The notes under the pieces are model-generated. The model was given only the letters and a program-made list of their open reading frames with translations. It was not told the origin of the DNA and did no database searches. The position numbers were made by a program, and so were the translations under genes. From contig JARWIR010000173.1 of assembly GCA_029959085.1 (NCBI GenBank), positions 188,501-252,500 of the forward strand: a DNA stretch of 64,000 nucleotides. Reading direction: 5' to 3'. Position 1 is the first letter of the stretch; each line of letters begins with the position of its first letter. The stretch is from Nemophila menziesii. Lineage: Eukaryota; Streptophyta; Magnoliopsida; Boraginales; Hydrophyllaceae. Of the stretch, positions 59,601 to 64,000 are shown one piece after another.

Positions 59601-60096
59601 AAACCCTGGCACCCCCCTCAAAAACCCGTAAAAAGCACGACGAGGCCCAGAAAACCCGAAAAAAGGACGATTAAAAAAGTCCAAAAAATCCCTTGAAAAC
59701 ACAAAGGAGGCTCCCAAAGGACCCATAAAAAGCACCAAAAACCCCTAAAACCCCCAACAGAACCTCCAGAAACCCCGAAATAACCCCCCAGAACCCCTCG
59801 AAACGTCTAAAAACCCCCGGAAAGCCCCCAAGGGCCCTAAAAGACACCTTGAAAAGTCCACAATATCCCCAAAAACGCCCAAAAATACGTTTAAGGACCG
59901 TCAAAAAGCACTTTGGAGACCCTCCCAAAACCCCTCGGAACCCCCTAACGACCCCCGAAAACCCTGGCACTCCCCTCAAAAACCCGTAAAAAGCACGACG
60001 AGGCCCTGAAAACCCGAAAAAAGGACGATTAAAAAAGTCCGAAAAATCCCTTGAAATCACAAAAGAGGCTCCCAAAAGACCCATAAAAAGCACCAA
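47260..60096 (-). repeat. Satellite segment pair with a 10,737-bp offset
   Basis: 47260-49358 and about 57997-60096 share CCCCTCGGTACCCCC (47404 and 58141), CCCTTAAAAAGCGCGACG, CGACCAACGAAAACC and AAAAATATGTTTAAGG. The offset becomes 10,738 after one extra C at 59430. The two ends of the block differ more than its centre. Confidence 0.75.
50080..57240 (-). repeat. Tandem duplication of a 3,580-bp, ten-monomer unit
   Basis: The stretches beginning near 50080 and 53660 match at a 3,580-bp offset, clearest from 50400 to 52900. Shared private variants include CCCCTTGAAACGTC (50487 and 54067), CCAAGAGCTCTAAAAG (50521 and 54101), CCCGTAAAGAGCACG, CCCCCATTAACCCC (51173 and 54753) and AAACCCGGGCACC. 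Matching lines look identical by eye. Confidence 0.85.
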
Positions 60097-63027
60097 AAAC
60101 CCTTAAAACCCCCAATAGAACCCCCAGAAACCCCGAAATAACCCCCTAAAACCCCTCGAAACGTCTAAAAACCCCCGGAAAGCCCCCAAGGGCCCTAAAA
60201 GACCCCTTGAAAAGCCCCCAATATCCCCAAAAACGCCCAAAAATACGTTTAAGGACCGTCAAAAAGCACTTTGGAGACCCTCCCAAAACCCCTCGGAACC
60301 CCCTAACGACCCCCGAAAACCCTGGCACCCCCCTCAAAAACCCGTAAAAAGCACGACGAGGCCCAGAAAACCCGAAAAAAGGACGATTAAAAAAGTCCAA
60401 AAAATCCCTTGAAAACACAAAGGAGGCTCCCAAAGGACCCATAAAAAGCACCAAAAACCCCTAAAACCCCCAACAGAACCTCCAGAAACCCCGAAATAAC
60501 CCCCCAGAACCCCTCGAAACGTCTAAAAACCCCCGGAAAGCCCCCAAGGGCCCTAAAAGACACCTTGAAAAGTCCACAATATCCCCAAAAACGCCCAAAA
60601 ATACGTTTAAGGACCGTCAAAAAGCACTTTGGAGACCCTCCCAAAACCCCTCGGAACCCCCTAACGACCCCCGAAAACCCTGGCACTCCCCTCAAAAACC
60701 CGTAAAAAGCACGACGAGGCCCTGAAAACCCGAAAAAAGGACGATTAAAAAAGTCCGAAAAATCCCTTGAAATCACAAAAGAGGCTCCCAAAAGACCCAT
60801 AAAAAGCACCAAAAACCCTTAAAACCCCCAATAGAACCCCCAGAAACCCCGAAATAACCCCCTAAAACCCCTCGAAACGTCTAAAAACCCCCGGAAAGCC
60901 CCCAAGGGCCCTAAAAGACCCCTTGAAAAGCCCCCAATATCCCCAAAAACGCCCAAAAATACGTTTAAGGACCGTCAAAAAGCACTTTGGAGACCCTCCC
61001 AAAACCCCTCGGAACCCCCTAACGACCAACGAAAACCCTGGCACCCCCCTCAAAAACCCGTAAAAAGCACGACGAGTCCCTGAAAACCCGAAAAAAGGAC
61101 GATTAAAAAAGTCCGAAAAATCCCTTGAAAACACAAAAGAGGCTCCCAAAAGACCCATAAAAAGCACAAAAATCCCCTAAAACCACCAACAGAACCCCCA
61201 TAAACCCCGAAATAACCCCCCAGAACCCCTCGAAACGTCTAAAAACCCCCGGAAAGCCCCCAAGGGCCCAAAAAGACCCCTTGAAAAGCCCCCAATATCC
61301 CCAAAAACGCCCAAAAATATGTTTAAGGACCGTCAAAAAGCACTTTGGAGACCCTCCCAAAACCCCTCGGAACCCCCTAACGACCCCCGAAAACCCTGGC
61401 ACCCCCCTCAAAAACCCGTAAAAAGCACGACGACGCCCTGAAAACCCGAAAAAAGGACGATTAAAAAAGTCCGAAAAATCCCTTGAAAACACAAAGGAGG
61501 CTCCCAAAAGACCCATAAAAAGCACCAAAAACCTCTAAAACCCCCAACAGAACCCCCAGAAACCCCGAAATAACCCCCCCAGAACCCCTCGAAACGTCTA
61601 AAAACCCCCGGAAAGCCCCAAAGGGCCCTAAAAGACCCCTTGAAAAGTCCCCAATATCCCCAAAAACGCCCAAAAATACGTTTAATGACCGTCAAAAAGC
61701 ACTTTGGAGACCCTCCCAAAACCCCTCGGAACCCCCTAACGACCCCCGAAAACCCTGGCACCCCCCTCAAAAACCCGTAAAAAGCACGACGAGGCCCAGA
61801 AAACCCGAAAAAAGGACGATTAAAAAAGTCCAAAAAATCCCTTGAAAACACAAAGGAGGCTCCCAAAGGACCCATAAAAAGCACCAAAAACCCCTAAAAC
61901 CCCCAACAGAACCTCCAGAAACCCCGAAATAACCCCCCAGAACCCCTCGAAACGTCTAAAAACCCCCGGAAAGCCCCCAAGGGCCCTAAAAGACACCTTG
62001 AAAAGTCCACAATATCCCCAAAAACGCCCAAAAATACGTTTAAGGACCGTCAAAAAGCACTTTGGAGACCCTCCCAAAACCCCTCGGAACCCCCTAACGA
62101 CCCCCGAAAACCCTGGCACTCCCCTCAAAAACCCGTAAAAAGCACGACGAGGCCCTGAAAACCCGAAAAAAGGACGATTAAAAAAGTCCGAAAAATCCCT
62201 TGAAATCACAAAAGAGGCTCCCAAAAGACCCATAAAAAGCACCAAAAACCCTTAAAACCCCCAATAGAACCCCCAGAAACCCCGAAATAACCCCCTAAAA
62301 CCCCTCGAAACGTCTAAAAACCCCCGGAAAGCCCCCAAGGGCCCTAAAAGACCCCTTGAAAAGCCCCCAATATCCCCAAAAACGCCCAAAAATACGTTTA
62401 AGGACCGTCAAAAAGCACTTTGGAGACCCTCCCAAAACCCCTCGGAACCCCCTAACGACCCCCGAAAACCCTGGCACCCCCCTCAAAAACCCGTAAAAAG
62501 CACGACGAGGCCCAGAAAACCCGAAAAAAGGACGATTAAAAAAGTCCAAAAAATCCCTTGAAAACACAAAGGAGGCTCCCAAAGGACCCATAAAAAGCAC
62601 CAAAAACCCCTAAAACCCCCAACAGAACCTCCAGAAACCCCGAAATAACCCCCCAGAACCCCTCGAAACGTCTAAAAACCCCCGGAAAGCCCCCAAGGGC
62701 CCTAAAAGACACCTTGAAAAGTCCACAATATCCCCAAAAACGCCCAAAAATACGTTTAAGGACCGTCAAAAAGCACTTTGGAGACCCTCCCAAAACCCCT
62801 CGGAACCCCCTAACGACCCCCGAAAACCCTGGCACTCCCCTCAAAAACCCGTAAAAAGCACGACGAGGCCCTGAAAACCCGAAAAAAGGACGATTAAAAA
62901 AGTCCGAAAAATCCCTTGAAATCACAAAAGAGGCTCCCAAAAGACCCATAAAAAGCACCAAAAACCCTTAAAACCCCCAATAGAACCCCCAGAAACCCCG
63001 AAATAACCCCCTAAAACCCCTCGAAAC
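58730..63027 (-). repeat. Tandem duplication of a 2,149-bp, six-monomer unit, with a nested 716-bp repeat
   Basis: About 58730-60878 and 60879-63027 match at a 2,149-bp offset. In roughly 350 bp compared base by base (59161-59450 and surroundings) I found no difference, including rare variants such as ACGACGCCCTG, AACCTCTAAAACC and ATAACCCCCCCAG. Inside it a two-monomer unit with GTCCACAATATCC repeats 716 bp apart (59855 and 60571). Confidence 0.85.
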
Positions 63028-64000
63028 GTCTAAAAACCCCCGGAAAGCCCCCAAGGGCCCTAAAAGACCCCTTGAAAAGCCCCCAATATCCCCAAAAACG
63101 CCCAAAAATACGTTTAAGGACCGTCAAAAATCACTTTGGAGACCCTCCCAAAACCCCTCGGAACCCCCTAACGACCCCCGAAAACCCTGGCACCCCCCTC
63201 AAAAACCCGTAAAAAGCACGACGAGGCCCTGAAAACCCGAAAAAAGGACCATTAAAAAAGTCCGAAAAATCCCTTGAAAACACAAAAGAGGCTCCCAAAA
63301 GACCCATAAAAAGCACCAAAAACTCCTAAAACCCCCAACAGAACCCCCAGAAACACCCAAATAACCCCCCAGAACCCCTCGAAACGTCTAAAAACCCCCG
63401 GAAAGCCCCCAAGGGCCCTAAAAGACCCCTTGAAAAGCCCCCAATATCCCCAAAAACACCCAAAAATACGTTTAAGGACCGTCAAAAAGCACTTTGGAGA
63501 CTCTCCCAAAACTTCTGGGAACCCCCTAACGACCCCCGAAAACCCTGGCACACCCCTCAAAAACCCGTAAAAAGCACGACGAGGCCTTGAAAATCCGAAA
63601 AAAGGACGATTAAAAAAGTCCGAAAAATCCCTTGAAAACACAGAGGAGGCTCCCAAAAGACCCATAAAAAGCACCAAAAACCCCTAAAACCCCAACAGAA
63701 CCCCCAGAAACCCCGAAATAACCCCCCAGAACCCCTCGAAACGTCTAAAAACCCCCGGAAAGCCCCCAAGGGCCCTAAAAGACCCCTTGAAAAGCCCCCA
63801 ATATCCCCAAAAACGCCCAAAAATACGTTTAAGGACCGTCAAAAAGCACTTTGGAGACCCTCCCAAAACCCCTCGGAACCCCCTAACGACCCCCGAAAAC
63901 CCTGGCACCCCCCTCAAAAACCCGTAAAAAGCACGACGAGGCCCTGAAAACCCGAAAAAAGGACGATTAAAAAAGTCCGAAAAATCCCTTGAAAACACAA

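Larger units (their letters stand above)
34431..64000 (-). repeat. Satellite array 2: about 82 tandem 358-bp monomers, continuing past the window
   Basis: Same family, same orientation and same register as array 1, of which it is the direct continuation on the far side of element 2. It shows no interruption by other sequence up to the end of the window. Variant monomers repeat in blocks, listed separately. No gene or RNA gene is seen. Confidence 0.98.
49530..64000 (-). repeat. Three dispersed copies of one satellite segment (offsets 7,159 and 13,603 bp)
   Basis: The segments near 49530-50430, 56690-57590 and 63130-64000 share GGACCATTAAAAAAG, AAACTCCTAAAACC, GAGACTCTCCCAAAACTT, GCACACCCCTCAAAA and ACACAGAGGAGGC. 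The second carries TTTTGGGAACC where the others have TTCTGGGAACC. Confidence 0.75.

Noticed and set aside
34403..63998. The same family of minus-strand frames in array 2, including 213-, 260- and 261-codon versions
   Set aside because: The longer ones arise from single-base deletions or insertions joining neighbouring frames of the satellite, and one runs partly into LTR sequence (34403-35044). They are not conserved as units.
4280..64000. CRISPR array
   Set aside because: Repeats of 358 bp lie directly head to tail with no unique spacers, in plant DNA with retrotransposons.
4280..64000. Ribosomal DNA, 5S clusters or their spacers
   Set aside because: No rRNA-like or 5S promoter sequence is seen in the monomer.
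4280..64000. True telomere or interstitial telomere array
   Set aside because: CCCTAAAA-like motifs are isolated within a complex monomer and never form uninterrupted heptamer runs.

Overview
The window is plant repeat DNA with no recognisable protein-coding or RNA gene. About 54 kb of the 64 kb is one satellite family with a 358-bp monomer (roughly 150 tandem copies, all in one orientation). It is interrupted by two copies of a non-autonomous LTR retrotransposon family lying in opposite orientations. A flowering-plant source is suggested by the initiator-methionine tRNA primer-binding site (TGGTATCAGAGCC), the TG...CA LTR ends, and 3' ends that read AAAAAGGGGGAGA just before TGTTGG. The latter resembles Copia-superfamily Sirevirus elements. 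I cannot name the species. The setting is most likely constitutive heterochromatin (pericentromeric, subtelomeric or a knob).

Layout. 1-4279: element 1 on the + strand (last 125 bp of its 5' LTR, a 2.5-kb non-coding interior, a complete 1,628-bp 3' LTR). 4280-28629: satellite array 1 (about 68 monomers). 28630-34425: element 2 on the - strand, complete, with 1,623- and 1,621-bp LTRs and a perfect 5-bp target-site duplication CCCTA. 34426-64000: satellite array 2 (about 82 monomers, running off the window).

The satellite is unusual. In a counted reference monomer (17001-17358) the + strand is 40% A, 37% C, 14% G and 9% T. Its C-tracts recur about every 10.4 bp across most of the monomer, and its A-tracts lie mostly about half a helical turn away. 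This is the pattern expected for rotationally positioned nucleosomes or curved DNA. Six closely spaced C-runs per monomer give strong G-quadruplex potential on the - strand. The array is a mosaic of nested tandem and dispersed segmental duplications (offsets of 715, 1066, 1073, 1075, 2149, 2508, 2865, 3580, 5724, 7159, 10737 and 13603 bp among others), showing recent amplification.

The two elements belong to one family but differ in LTR architecture. Element 1 has a three-fold amplified GC-rich palindrome module upstream of its TATA box. Element 2 has a single module but a 172-bp tandem duplication towards the LTR 3' end. Both carry a perfect match to the mitosis-specific MSA/MYB3R consensus next to the TATA box. 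Neither encodes gag, protease, integrase or reverse transcriptase, so movement would need proteins supplied by an autonomous relative. The numerous long minus-strand reading frames in the satellite follow from its base composition and are not genes.
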